Shown: positions 55,764 to 64,000 of the stretch, in pieces
How the letters are laid out: each line of letters begins with the position of its first letter
Position numbering within the stretch: the first letter of the stretch is position 1
From: Oceanobacillus jeddahensis
GTDB lineage: Bacteria; Bacillota; Bacilli; Bacillales; Amphibacillaceae
Reading direction: 5' to 3'
DNA length: 64,000 nucleotides
Assembly: GCF_000750635.1 (NCBI RefSeq)
Contig: NZ_CCDM010000002.1
Location: forward strand, 744,001-808,000
The notes under the pieces: generated by a model
What the model saw: only the letters and a program-made list of their open reading frames with translations
Told to the model about the DNA's origin: nothing
The model's database searches: none
Translations under genes and position numbers: made by a program

Positions 55764-57842
55764 ATGTCAGATTATCTCGTTATCGTTGAATCGCCGGCGA
55801 AAGCAAAAACGATTGAACGATATTTAGGAAAAAAATATACAGTTAAAGCTTCCATGGGACATCTTCGTGATTTACCAAAAAGTCAAATGGGAGTAAATGT
55901 AGAAGAAAATTATGAGCCGAAGTATATTACCATTCGAGGAAAAGGGGATATACTGAAGGATTTAAGAAAATCAGCAAAAAAAGCAAAAAAAATCTATCTC
56001 GCAGCCGACCCGGATCGCGAAGGAGAAGCAATTGCTTGGCATTTAGCTCATATTCTAAATGTTGATGAACAGTCAAAATGCCGTGTTGTTTTTAATGAAA
56101 TTACAAAAGACGCTATTAAAGAATCGTTTAAACACCCCCGTGCAATAGATTTAGACTTAGTTGATGCACAGCAAGCACGCCGTATCCTTGACCGGTTAGT
56201 GGGTTACAATATCAGCCCATTATTATGGAAGAAAGTGAAAAAAGGATTGAGTGCCGGACGAGTACAGTCTGTAGCATTAAAAATGATTATTGATAGAGAA
56301 AAAGAAATTGAGAATTTTAAGCCGGAAGAATATTGGTCTATCGATGGTTTATTTGCAAAAGGAAAGGAAACGTTTGAAGGTTCCTTTTATGGTGTTGATG
56401 GTAAGAAGACGAAACTTCAAACAAAAGAAGATGTAGAAGAGGTTAAAAAGAAACTGGATGGAAAAGAATTTACTATTCAAAGTGTGAGGAAAAGAGAAAG
56501 AAAACGAAACCCTGCACTTCCATTTACTACATCATCCCTACAACAGGAAGCAGCGAGAAAACTTAACTTCCGGGCGAAGAAAACAATGATGATCGCTCAA
56601 CAATTATATGAAGGAATAGACTTAGGCCGTTCTTCAGGGGGAATTACAGGTTTAATCACTTATATGCGTACAGACTCCACAAGAATTTCAGATGGATCTA
56701 AGGAAGAAGCAAAAGGATATATTAAAGAAAATTATGGAGAAAATTATCTTGGTAAACAAGCCCCCACTAAAAATAAAAGTGGTGCGCAAGATGCCCATGA
56801 AGCAATACGTCCAACTTCCACTTTGCGTGATCCAAAAGAATTAAAAAGTATTTTATCGAGAGATCAGCTGCGTCTGTATAAACTGATTTGGGAGCGCTTT
56901 GTTGCTAGTCAAATGGCTCCAGCTATAATGGATACAATGACGGTGCACTTATTAAATAATGGCGTAGAGTTTCGTGCTACCGGTTCAAAGATAAAGTTTA
57001 AAGGCTTTATGAAAGTTTATGTGGAAGGCAACGATGATAATAAAAAGCTGGAAGATAAAATATTGCCAGACTTAGAAGAAGGTATGAAGGTTGAATCAAA
57101 AGAAGTGAAACCGAATCAACATTTCACGCAACCGCCTCCACGGTATACAGATGCCAGATTAGTTAGAACAATGGAAGAAATGGGGATTGGTCGTCCATCT
57201 ACCTATGCGCCAACTTTAGATACAATTCAGCGTAGAGGTTACGTATCGATGGATAATAAACGGTTTGTACCAACAGAGTTAGGTACGATCGTTTGTGAAC
57301 TTGTAGAAGAGTTCTTCCCAGAGGTAATTGATGCAGAATTTACTGCAAAAATGGAAACAGACTTAGATTCCATTGAAGAGGGAAAGACAGCTTGGATTCA
57401 AATTATTGACGAATTCTATCAAGACTTCAGTAAGCGTCTAGAAAAAGCGGATGCTGAAATGGAAAAAGTAGAAATACGTGATGAGCCTGCAGGAATAGAC
57501 TGTGAAGAATGTGGGCATGAAATGGTATATAAAATGGGGAGATATGGTAAATTTTTGGCATGCTCCAACTTTCCTGAATGCCGAAATACAAAACCAATTT
57601 TGAAAAAAATAGGTGTCACTTGTCCGAAATGTCATAAAGGTGATGTCGTAGAAAGGAAATCAAAGAAAAAGAGGACTTTCTATGGCTGTGATCAATTTCC
57701 GGAGTGTGATTTTGTTTCATGGGATAAACCGATTGCCAGAACCTGTCCAAAATGTGATTCCATGCTTGTTGAAAAGAAAAGTAAAAAAGAAACGCAAGTT
57801 CAATGCTCTAATTGTGAATATAAAGAAGTTGCCCAGAAGTAG
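55764..57842 (+). CDS. topA: DNA topoisomerase I
   Basis: 692 aa from ATG 55764, with GGGAGGA 8 nt upstream. [27 protein letters not shown] and [13 protein letters not shown]; nucleophilic Tyr in [12 protein letters not shown] (about 301); three C-terminal four-cysteine zinc ribbons (from [24 protein letters not shown]). It relaxes negative supercoils. In B. subtilis trmFO follows; here it does not. Confidence 0.97.
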   Translation: MSDYLVIVESPAKAKTIERYLGKKYTVKASMGHLRDLPKSQMGVNVEENYEPKYITIRGKGDILKDLRKSAKKAKKIYLAADPDREGEAIAWHLAHILNVDEQSKCRVVFNEITKDAIKESFKHPRAIDLDLVDAQQARRILDRLVGYNISPLLWKKVKKGLSAGRVQSVALKMIIDREKEIENFKPEEYWSIDGLFAKGKETFEGSFYGVDGKKTKLQTKEDVEEVKKKLDGKEFTIQSVRKRERKRNPALPFTTSSLQQEAARKLNFRAKKTMMIAQQLYEGIDLGRSSGGITGLITYMRTDSTRISDGSKEEAKGYIKENYGENYLGKQAPTKNKSGAQDAHEAIRPTSTLRDPKELKSILSRDQLRLYKLIWERFVASQMAPAIMDTMTVHLLNNGVEFRATGSKIKFKGFMKVYVEGNDDNKKLEDKILPDLEEGMKVESKEVKPNQHFTQPPPRYTDARLVRTMEEMGIGRPSTYAPTLDTIQRRGYVSMDNKRFVPTELGTIVCELVEEFFPEVIDAEFTAKMETDLDSIEEGKTAWIQIIDEFYQDFSKRLEKADAEMEKVEIRDEPAGIDCEECGHEMVYKMGRYGKFLACSNFPECRNTKPILKKIGVTCPKCHKGDVVERKSKKKRTFYGCDQFPECDFVSWDKPIARTCPKCDSMLVEKKSKKETQVQCSNCEYKEVAQK

Positions 57843-57870
57843 CTGATCAGCCAATCAGCTACTTCTGTTG
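57835..57870 (+). terminator. Hairpin at the topA stop
   Basis: AGAAGTAGCTGAT / ATCAGCTACTTCT perfect 13-bp stem spanning the stop codon; the tail GTTGGTGTT is only moderately T-rich. Confidence 0.6.
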
Positions 57871-57951
57871 GTGTTAAGAAAAGTAAAAACATATATATGT
57901 TTGGTGTGTTGTTTTAGAATCCTTGAAACAAAAGTATAAAAAACGTTAAAG

Positions 57952-57980
57952 TTGACTAAAATAATAATTATCATTATAAT
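57952..57980 (+). promoter_or_regulatory. Strong promoter with Fur-like box in the spacer
   Basis: TTGACT (57952-57957), 17-bp spacer, TATAAT (57975-57980). The region 57961-57978, read on the minus strand, contains ATAATGATAATTATTAT, one mismatch from the core of the bacillar Fur consensus ATAATGATAATCATTAT. A regulator there would block polymerase. No ORF starts close downstream. Confidence 0.7.
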
Positions 57981-57986
57981 CTCTAC

Positions 57987-58144
57987 TTGGTAAGGGATTT
58001 TCCTTTACAGAAGATGTCCAATTATCTTGATGGAAATAATACTCCGAATTATTTGATCAGGTAGCTATGGTTCTTTTAAATATACTTGTATAATGGGAAA
58101 GGTAAGACTTTTAGATGCCCCGATATATCCTATCGTTGTTTTTT
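57987..58144 (+). ncRNA. Candidate Fur-regulated small RNA
   Basis: Inferred transcript from the promoter at 57952 to a weak CGATA / TATCG hairpin with TTGTTTTTT (58121-58144). It has a GCCCC stretch and an AAGG-GATTTT-CCTT hairpin near the 5' end. The only short ORF (16 codons at about 58014) has a poor RBS. A C-rich Fur-controlled RNA would parallel B. subtilis FsrA; no homology is claimed. Confidence 0.4.
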
Positions 58145-58209
58145 CACTTCATTGAATTTTCTTAACCGTAAGTACCTTTCTGAATTTTATTACAATTTCG
58201 TTAAATTCA

Positions 58210-58238
58210 TTGCATTCTAATATGTATTATGCTATGCT
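58210..58238 (+). promoter_or_regulatory. Promoter of the xerC-hslVU-codY operon
   Basis: TTGCAT (58210-58215), 17-bp spacer ending TGC, TATGCT (58233-58238). Confidence 0.65.
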
Positions 58239-58271
58239 TTATCCGTTATACGATGATGAGGTGACTTATTT

Positions 58272-59183
58272 GTGAATTTAAAGGAATATATGGATGTATT
58301 TATAGAGTATTTACAAATTGAAAAAAATGCCTCACCGTATACTATTCAATATTATCGGACTGATTTAGAAACATTCGAAGCTTTTATGCAAAGAGAAGAA
58401 GTAAATGATTTAAAAGATGTAAGTTACCGGGAAGTTCGGGTATTTCTTACAGAATTATATAACGAGGCATTAAGTAGGAGATCTGTTTCCAGGAAAATAT
58501 CTTCATTAAGGAGTTTTTACCGTTTTTTAGAGCGGGAGAATTTCGTTTTGGAGAATCCATTTACGCAGCTTACACTCCCTAAATCGGAAAAACCTGTCCC
58601 GGGCTTTCTGTATGAAAAGGAGTTGGAGAAGCTTTTTTGTGTGAGTGATTTGACGACGGATATGGGGCAGCGGGACCAAGCGTTGTTAGAGGTTCTATAC
58701 GGTACTGGAATTCGTGTTAGTGAGTGCCAGCAATTACGTTTGCAGGATATTGATTTTTCAATCGGAACTATTTTTGTAAAGGGAAAAGGAAGAAAAGAAC
58801 GTTATGTTCCTTTTGGTAGCTTTGCAGAAGCAGCTTTAGAAAAATATCTGCTTAATGGAAGAGAAAATTTACTGGGTAAGTCAAATAATATAACAGAGAA
58901 TGTGTTTCTAAACGCAAGAGGAAATCCGATAACAACAAGAGGCATTCGTACTGTGTTAAATAAAATAGTAGAAAAAGCTTCTATAAATATTAAAGTACAC
59001 CCTCATAAGCTCAGACATACGTTTGCAACGCATATGTTGAATGAGGGGGCTGATTTAAGGTCTGTACAGGAAATGTTAGGACACGAGAGTTTATCCTCTA
59101 CACAAATCTACACGCATGTTTCTAAAGAGCATCTGAAAAAGGCTTATACGAAAAGCCATCCGCGCGCAAATGATAAAAATTAG
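58272..59183 (+). CDS. xerC: Tyrosine recombinase XerC (CodV)
   Basis: 303 aa, GTG start with GAGGTG 8-13 nt upstream. SAM-like DNA-binding N-domain (1-90), catalytic residues Arg in GTGIRVSE, Lys in KGRKERYVP, HKLRHTFATHML, LGHESLSSTQIYTHV (His, Tyr). With XerD it resolves chromosome dimers at dif. First gene of the codV-clpQY-codY type operon. Confidence 0.96.
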   Translation: MNLKEYMDVFIEYLQIEKNASPYTIQYYRTDLETFEAFMQREEVNDLKDVSYREVRVFLTELYNEALSRRSVSRKISSLRSFYRFLERENFVLENPFTQLTLPKSEKPVPGFLYEKELEKLFCVSDLTTDMGQRDQALLEVLYGTGIRVSECQQLRLQDIDFSIGTIFVKGKGRKERYVPFGSFAEAALEKYLLNGRENLLGKSNNITENVFLNARGNPITTRGIRTVLNKIVEKASINIKVHPHKLRHTFATHMLNEGADLRSVQEMLGHESLSSTQIYTHVSKEHLKKAYTKSHPRANDKN

Positions 59184-59196
59184 GTGAGGTGGATAT

Positions 59197-59742
59197 ATGG
59201 ACTCGCAAATGCATGCCACAACCATATTTGCGGTACAGCATAATGGAAAATGTGCCATGAGTGGTGATGGTCAAGTTACATTGGGAAATTCCGTAATCAT
59301 GAAGCACACAGCAAAAAAAGTCAGAACGTTATATAATGGAAAAGTTTTAGCTGGATTTGCTGGTTCTGTGGCAGACGCTTTCACTCTATTTGAGAAATTT
59401 GAAGGGAAATTACAGGCATTTAACGGTAATTTGACAAGAGCTGCTGTTGAATTAGCACAAGAATGGCGCTCTGATAAAGTTCTCAGAAAGTTAGAAGCTA
59501 TGTTGATCGTGATGAATAAAGAAAATATGTACCTTGTATCTGGCACAGGTGAAGTGATTGAACCGGACGACGGTATTCTAGCGATTGGTTCTGGAGGTAA
59601 TTATGCGTTAAGTGCCGGCAGAGCATTGATTCAAAAAGCACCTGAGTTATCTGCTGCTGAAATTGCGCAAACTGCACTGGAGGTTGCGGGAGATATTTGT
59701 GTGTTTACAAATGATCAGATTACGTTAGAAGTATTAGAATAA
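59197..59742 (+). CDS. hslV: ATP-dependent protease subunit HslV (ClpQ/CodW)
   Basis: 181 aa. [26 protein letters not shown] is the family start. B. subtilis ClpQ begins M-S-S-F-H-A-T-T and uses Ser after Met removal; here the N-terminus is M-D-S-Q-M-H-A-T-T, so the aligned serine is residue 3. AGGTGAGGTGG precedes ATG 59197. Forms the proteolytic double ring capped by HslU. 13 bp after xerC. Confidence 0.95.
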   Translation: MDSQMHATTIFAVQHNGKCAMSGDGQVTLGNSVIMKHTAKKVRTLYNGKVLAGFAGSVADAFTLFEKFEGKLQAFNGNLTRAAVELAQEWRSDKVLRKLEAMLIVMNKENMYLVSGTGEVIEPDDGILAIGSGGNYALSAGRALIQKAPELSAAEIAQTALEVAGDICVFTNDQITLEVLE

Positions 59743-59787
59743 AATCTCATGCTTTTAATGAAATCTTGATAAAGGAGGATGCTTTTC

Positions 59788-61185
59788 ATGACGGTAGACT
59801 TAACGCCTAAACAAATTGTAAATCAGTTGGATCGGTATATTATAGGTCAAAAGCAAGCAAAAAAATCGGTGGCTGTAGCTTTAAGGAATCGCTATAGACG
59901 TATGAAGCTGGATGAAGATTTTCAAGATGAGGTTGTACCTAAAAATATTTTAATGATGGGCCCAACAGGTGTTGGTAAGACAGAAATTGCAAGACGTCTT
60001 GCGAAATTAGTTGGGGCGCCCTTTATTAAAGTAGAGGCTACAAAATTTACGGAAGTTGGTTATGTTGGTAGAGATGTTGAATCAATGGTACGTGATTTAG
60101 TTGAAAAAGCTGTTCGAATGGTGAAAGAAGAAAAGATGGAGGATGTCATGGATCGAGCAGAACAAGAGGCAAATCAAACGCTTGTAAAACTGCTCGTCCC
60201 GCAAACAAAATCTAAAAATTCTGTGAAAAATCCATTTGAAATGCTATTTCAAGCTTCTGATTCAGAGGAAGACCAAGAAGATGATACATCCAATGAAGAG
60301 TCAGAAATTAAATCGAGAAGAAAACGAACAGCCCATCAGTTGGCTTTAGGTGAGCTGGAAGACCATTATGTTTCTATTGAAATTGAAGAAATTCCGCCAT
60401 CTATGTTTGACATGCTGCAAGGTTCGGGAATGGAACAAATGGGGATGAACATGCAAGATGCTTTTGGTCAGTTCATGCCCAAAAAGAAAAAGAAACGTAA
60501 ATTAACAGTTTCAGAGGCAAGAAAAGTCTTAACCCGGCAAGAAGCGCAAAAGCTTGTCGACATGGATGAGGTTACGCAAGAAGCGATTAAACGTTCTGAG
60601 CGAACAGGCATCATTTTTATTGATGAAATTGATAAAGTAGCCGGAAAACAAGAAGGCTCTGCGAATGTTTCTAGAGAGGGTGTGCAAAGAGATATTCTGC
60701 CGATTGTAGAAGGATCAACGATTGTCACTAAACATGGAACATTAAAAACAGATCATATTCTGTTTATCGCAGCAGGAGCTTTTCATATGTCAAAGCCTTC
60801 TGATTTAATTCCGGAGCTACAAGGAAGATTTCCGATTCGTGTAGAGTTAGAAAAGCTTACAATCAATGAATTCAAGCAAATTTTAACGGAACCTTCCAAT
60901 GCTTTATTAAAACAATATAAGCAAATGCTAGAAACAGAAGGTATAAAACTTAAATTTACGGACGAAGCTATAGAAAGACTTGCGCAGATTGCTTATGATG
61001 TGAATCAGAATACAGATAACATTGGGGCACGTAGATTGCACACGATCTTAGAAAAATTACTAGAAGACCTGTCCTATGAAGCTCCTGATATTTCGATGGC
61101 TGAAGTTGAAATTACAGGAGGATATGTTGATAATAAGCTTTCGACGATTGCTCAAAACAAGGATCTCAGTCAATTTATACTATAA
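59788..61185 (+). CDS. hslU: ATP-dependent protease ATPase subunit HslU (ClpY)
   Basis: 465 aa from ATG 59788, AAAGGAGG 9 nt upstream. AAA+ module with [25 protein letters not shown] pore/GYVG motif, acidic I-domain (about 140-240), Walker [13 protein letters not shown], sensor GRFPIRVEL. Unfolds substrates for HslV. Confidence 0.97.
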   Translation: MTVDLTPKQIVNQLDRYIIGQKQAKKSVAVALRNRYRRMKLDEDFQDEVVPKNILMMGPTGVGKTEIARRLAKLVGAPFIKVEATKFTEVGYVGRDVESMVRDLVEKAVRMVKEEKMEDVMDRAEQEANQTLVKLLVPQTKSKNSVKNPFEMLFQASDSEEDQEDDTSNEESEIKSRRKRTAHQLALGELEDHYVSIEIEEIPPSMFDMLQGSGMEQMGMNMQDAFGQFMPKKKKKRKLTVSEARKVLTRQEAQKLVDMDEVTQEAIKRSERTGIIFIDEIDKVAGKQEGSANVSREGVQRDILPIVEGSTIVTKHGTLKTDHILFIAAGAFHMSKPSDLIPELQGRFPIRVELEKLTINEFKQILTEPSNALLKQYKQMLETEGIKLKFTDEAIERLAQIAYDVNQNTDNIGARRLHTILEKLLEDLSYEAPDISMAEVEITGGYVDNKLSTIAQNKDLSQFIL

Positions 61186-61213
61186 TTTAAAATTTTGAAT
61201 GGAGGAATAACAA

Positions 61214-61993
61214 ATGGATTTATTAACGAGAGCAAGAAAAATTAATGCAATGTTACAAACAGCAACAGGAAAGTCGGTAAACTTTAATGAAATGTCAGCT
61301 TCATTACGTGATGTAATTCGAGGTAATGTATATATAGTTAGCCGACGCGGGAAATTATTAGGTGTTGCAGTGAATCAAGAAGTAGAAAATGATCGTATGA
61401 AAACAATGCTTGAAGAAAAACAATTCCCTGTAGAATATACAGAAGGACTACAAGAAATTCGTGAGACTACTGCAAATCTTGATATTGACAACAAACACAC
61501 TGTATTTCCAGTAGAAAATAAGGAATTATTTAAAGATGGCTATACAACAATTGTCCCAATTATTGGTGGCGGGGAACGCTTAGGAACACTAATTATCGGT
61601 CGTGTGAACGAAACATTTAATGATGATGATTTATTATTAGCTGAATATGGTGCAACAGTAGTAGGAATGGAAATTCTTCATGAAAAAACAGAAGAAATTG
61701 AAATGGAAGCTCGAAGCAAAGCTGTTGTACAAATGGCAATCAGCTCTTTATCTTACAGTGAATTGGAAGCAATCGATCATATTTTTGAAGAGTTAAATGG
61801 CAAAGAAGGCTTATTAGTAGCAAGTAAAATTGCTGATCGAGTTGGAATAACACGTTCTGTTATTGTTAATGCCTTACGTAAGTTAGAAAGTGCAGGCGTT
61901 ATCGAATCTCGTTCTCTAGGTATGAAAGGAACGTATATTAAAGTACTAAACGATAAGTTCTTAGTAGAATTAGAAAAAATCCGTACACGCTAA
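61214..61993 (+). CDS. codY: GTP- and branched-chain amino acid-sensing repressor CodY
   Basis: 259 aa. GAF sensory domain (1-155) and winged [48 protein letters not shown] near the C-terminus. Global nutritional repressor. GGAGGAATAAC upstream; last gene of the operon. Confidence 0.97.
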   Translation: MDLLTRARKINAMLQTATGKSVNFNEMSASLRDVIRGNVYIVSRRGKLLGVAVNQEVENDRMKTMLEEKQFPVEYTEGLQEIRETTANLDIDNKHTVFPVENKELFKDGYTTIVPIIGGGERLGTLIIGRVNETFNDDDLLLAEYGATVVGMEILHEKTEEIEMEARSKAVVQMAISSLSYSELEAIDHIFEELNGKEGLLVASKIADRVGITRSVIVNALRKLESAGVIESRSLGMKGTYIKVLNDKFLVELEKIRTR

Positions 61994-61998
61994 ATCAA

Positions 61999-62040
61999 CA
62001 AAAAAAGCTGTGAGGGAGTATTCCTTCATAGCTTTTTTTG
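61999..62040 (+). terminator. Terminator after codY
   Basis: AAAAAAGCTGTGAGG / CCTTCATAGCTTTTTTT stem with GAGTATT loop; strong T run. Confidence 0.92.
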
Positions 62041-62351
62041 TGTGAGAAAAGTACGGAATTTTGTTAAAGAGATATTGCTGACAGGAAAAGAACGGATAAA
62101 AAACTCAAAAAGATTCACCCAAAAGGACTTCAACTGAGGGGCGGGCTACATGCGTAGAACACGGTAAGTATCATTTCAGTGGAGGCTTGTACGTAAAAAA
62201 TAACATCACATCAACCTTCCGGCGTTCCGTTCTTTATAATGGGATGTGTAACCGTACTCCTGAACATTTTGGATATACACACCCTTAAGATATATCATTT
62301 CTGGCTGTTTGGCCTTTTTTATCGAACATTCTTTGAATATATTTTCATAGT
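62041..62351. other. Gene-free stretch between codY and element copy 4
   Basis: No ORF, hairpin-terminator or recognisable repeat was found; base composition resembles other intergenic DNA. TCATAGT (62345-62351) at its end is the left target duplication of copy 4. Confidence 0.5.
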
Positions 62352-63141
62352 CTCATTTTTTCGCACCTAAGAATAAGCGTATATATCTTCCTATTTTCAG
62401 GATTATCATGTTCTTCATTATTGTTCTTGCTTTTGGTTAAATCATTTTTTTGAACGAATGATAGTGTATAGCTCCGCTCCAGCCAACCACTCCGCTTTCC
62501 ATGGGGACGGCTTCAGCTAACTTGAAAAGAAGACCGCTTTTCAAGTGGATCTTCAGCTCGCCCTGTTCCCATAGGAGTCTGCGTGGTTGGCCTCCGCTTA
62601 GCTAGGACTCTACAGCGAATGAAAGAAATAACATCCTGTTGGGGTGGACGAAATAGTATCTCTATCGCTTGATGCAACAATCATTCCGTTATTTCAAATG
62701 GTTGGTTTAGCAGTTCGAATCAAAATAGTATGGATATGAAACACAAGAAACAGCTTTTATGCACAGAGAGGAATGATTACTGAACATTTTACCATGCACA
62801 ACAAAAAATCTCTTCTGTCTGATCTACCTTTTATTTGTTCAGCTGTTCCACATATAGAACACCTTACTAGCGGAGGCGGACCGTTTTGACTCCTATGGGA
62901 TCAGCACCATCTGAAGATCCACTTTTGTCAAGCGCTCTTCTTGGCAAAAGTTAGCTGAAGAGCATGCCCCTAGGCAGACTAAAGTCGCAACATCCTGGGG
63001 TTGGGACTGCGATTACTCGCCCCATCAAAAACCGTTGTACGTTGGAAAGCAAAACGGTCCGCCGCAGCGGGACTTTACACTGCACCTTCTATTCTTTCTA
63101 GAGAGTTATCGAAGGAAAGATCAACTTACGAAAGTTAAGTT
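62352..63141 (+). mobile_element. Non-coding inverted-repeat element, copy 4 (790 bp)
   Basis: Ends CTCATTTTTTCGCACCTAAG and, from the right, CTTAACTTTCGTAAGTTG. Flanked by TCATAGT (62345-62351) and TTATAGT (63142-63148), 6 of 7. It holds the only full CCAACCAC palindromic module (about 62480-62610; inner arms ACTTGAAAAG / CTTTTCAAGT) and a GCGGACCG module (62867-63070) with one 24-bp repeat at 63008-63031. Confidence 0.88.
62480..62610. repeat. CCAACCAC palindromic module, full-length copy
   Basis: Outer arms GGCCAACCAC-type / GTGGTTGGCC, inner AACTTGAAAAG / CTTTTCAAGT, with GGAAAGC and GACTCCT (in inverse) as in the GCGGACCG modules. Reduced remnants are at 11336-11353 and 47938-47965. Confidence 0.8.
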
Positions 63142-63492
63142 ATAGTAAATTATATTTAAAAATAATTTCATCTGAGTATATTGAATTCCTTGGTAAGAAA
63201 AGGTAGAATTGAAAATAAGGTCTAATTACCTGTTTTTTTGTTTGTTTTAAAACTAGTGGAATCACATTAGGACTTTTGTATAGAGTATAAAGATTTGGGG
63301 GATATACGGGAACGTGAAAATGAAAAACGAATATTTAGGACTTTTAGTCTGGTTATAATGAACGATTTTTAAATTTGTCAATATTAATGTAGAAATTGCA
63401 TAGACTTTGTCTAATACTTAATTTAAAATTAGTTCGTATAATCAATACAATTTATGGGCGTTAATGGAAAAAAAGAGGTGTTAAAAGATAAA
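63142..63492 (+). promoter_or_regulatory. Upstream region of flgB
   Basis: A/T-rich, no gene. TATAAT at 63354-63359 and at 63437-63442 are candidate -10s without good -35s; a perfect TAGAC-TTT-GTCTA inverted repeat lies at 63401-63413. No clear SigD or CodY site seen. Confidence 0.45.
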
Positions 63493-63885
63493 ATGAACTT
63501 ATTTAGTGGAACGATTAATAACTTAGAAAATTCTATACAGTACGCTTCTGCAAAAAATGATGTTATTTCTAATAATATTTCAAATGTTGATACACCTAAT
63601 TATAAAGCTGAAAAAGTAAGTTTTAAATCTACTTTAGAAAATGAGATGACTGGCCTTGAGACGAAGACAACAAACGAACGGCATTTTAACTTTGGTGAAG
63701 AAGGAAATAATCCCTATCGGATCGTGAAAGATTCATCAACTACATATAATCATAACGGAAATAATGTCGATATCGATAAAGAAATGTCAGAACTGGCTAA
63801 AAATCAAATTTACTATAATAGTCTTATTGATCGTATAAGTGGAAAATTTAGCAGTTTACAATCGGTTATTCGAGGGGGGAATTAA
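63493..63885 (+). CDS. flgB: Flagellar basal-body rod protein FlgB
   Basis: 130 aa from ATG 63493, which gives MNLFSGTINNLENSIQYASAKNDV and equals the B. subtilis length; AAGAGGTG is 13 nt upstream, rather far, and the frame is open 13 codons more. Rod motif VISNNISNVDTPNYKAEKVSFKSTL is clear. Proximal rod subunit exported by the flagellar apparatus; first gene of the fla/che operon. Confidence 0.95.
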   Translation: MNLFSGTINNLENSIQYASAKNDVISNNISNVDTPNYKAEKVSFKSTLENEMTGLETKTTNERHFNFGEEGNNPYRIVKDSSTTYNHNGNNVDIDKEMSELAKNQIYYNSLIDRISGKFSSLQSVIRGGN

Positions 63886-63886
63886 A

Positions 63887-64000
63887 TTGTCAATCTTTCA
63901 ATCAATGGATGCTAGCGCAAGTGGTTTGACATCGCAAAGATTACGTATGGATCTGGTTTCTTCTAATCTGGCAAATGCACAGACAACAAGAGCAACACAA
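63887..64000 (+). CDS. flgC: Flagellar basal-body rod protein FlgC (cut by window edge)
   Basis: 38 codons from TTG 63887 with GAGGGGGGA 6 nt upstream. MSIFQSMDASASGLTSQRLR and the rod motif MDLVSSNLANAQTTRA identify it. Follows flgB after one base. Confidence 0.93.
   Translation, partial: MSIFQSMDASASGLTSQRLRMDLVSSNLANAQTTRATQ

Noticed and set aside
63301..63330. SigD-type promoter for flgB
   Set aside because: TAAAG and GATAT-like pieces are present but their spacing does not fit TAAA-N15-GCCGATAT.

Overview
The window is a low-GC Bacillota chromosome segment. It looks like a moderately halophilic, spore-forming, flagellated Bacillaceae species, most likely Oceanobacillus/Virgibacillus-like. 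The basis is gene order matching the Bacillus subtilis rqcH(yloA)-to-flgC region, the sporulation peptide SpoVM, CodY, FapR, RemA and the start of the flagellar operon. Genus is inference from synteny, codon and protein character; no rRNA is present.

Layout. Positions 1-5085 are an accessory segment: a 5'-truncated (in-window) methyltransferase, a LysR regulator with an Ohr/OsmC peroxidase, a non-coding mobile element split by an IS3-family (IS150-like) insertion sequence, and a flavin reductase. From 5255 the conserved core begins: rqcH and a Ca2+-type P-ATPase (divergent), remA-gmk-rpoZ, coaBC-priA-fmt-rsmB, prpC-prkC-rsgA-rpe-thiN-spoVM, rpmB (opposite strand), yloU-fakA(yloV), sdaAB-sdaAA, recG, the fatty-acid/phospholipid operon fapR-plsX-fabD-fabG plus acpP, rnc, smc-ftsY-ylxM-ffh, rpsP-khpA-ylqD-rimM-trmD, rplS, lepB, rbgA-rnhB-ylqG-ylqH, sucCD, dprA, topA, xerC-hslV-hslU-codY, and flgB-flgC running off the right edge.

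How the genes work together. The block covers translation and ribosome quality control (rqcH, rpmB, rpsP, rimM, trmD, rplS, rbgA, rsgA, fmt, rsmB), protein targeting (ftsY, ffh, lepB), membrane lipid synthesis under a visible FapR operator, chromosome maintenance (priA, recG, smc, topA, xerC, rnhB, dprA), Ser/Thr signalling (prpC/prkC) and central metabolism (sucCD, sdaAB/AA, rpe). Relative to B. subtilis the order is conserved, but def, rlmN and trmFO are absent from their usual slots and lepB and a DUF1128 gene are present.

The most unusual content is intergenic. Four copies (about 0.65-0.93 kb without the IS) of a non-coding element have imperfect terminal inverted repeats; two have perfect 7-bp target duplications and a third has a near-perfect one. 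Each carries large palindromic modules that are nested, expanded or collapsed between copies. A second, smaller inverted-repeat family and a 24-bp repeat (TTTTCGATGGGGCGAGTAAT + CGCA) are scattered in the same gaps. Other notable signals are a strong orphan promoter with a Fur-like box in its spacer in the topA-xerC gap (candidate iron-regulated small RNA), a FapR operator at the lipid operon, and a duplicated domain in the FliK-like YlqG.
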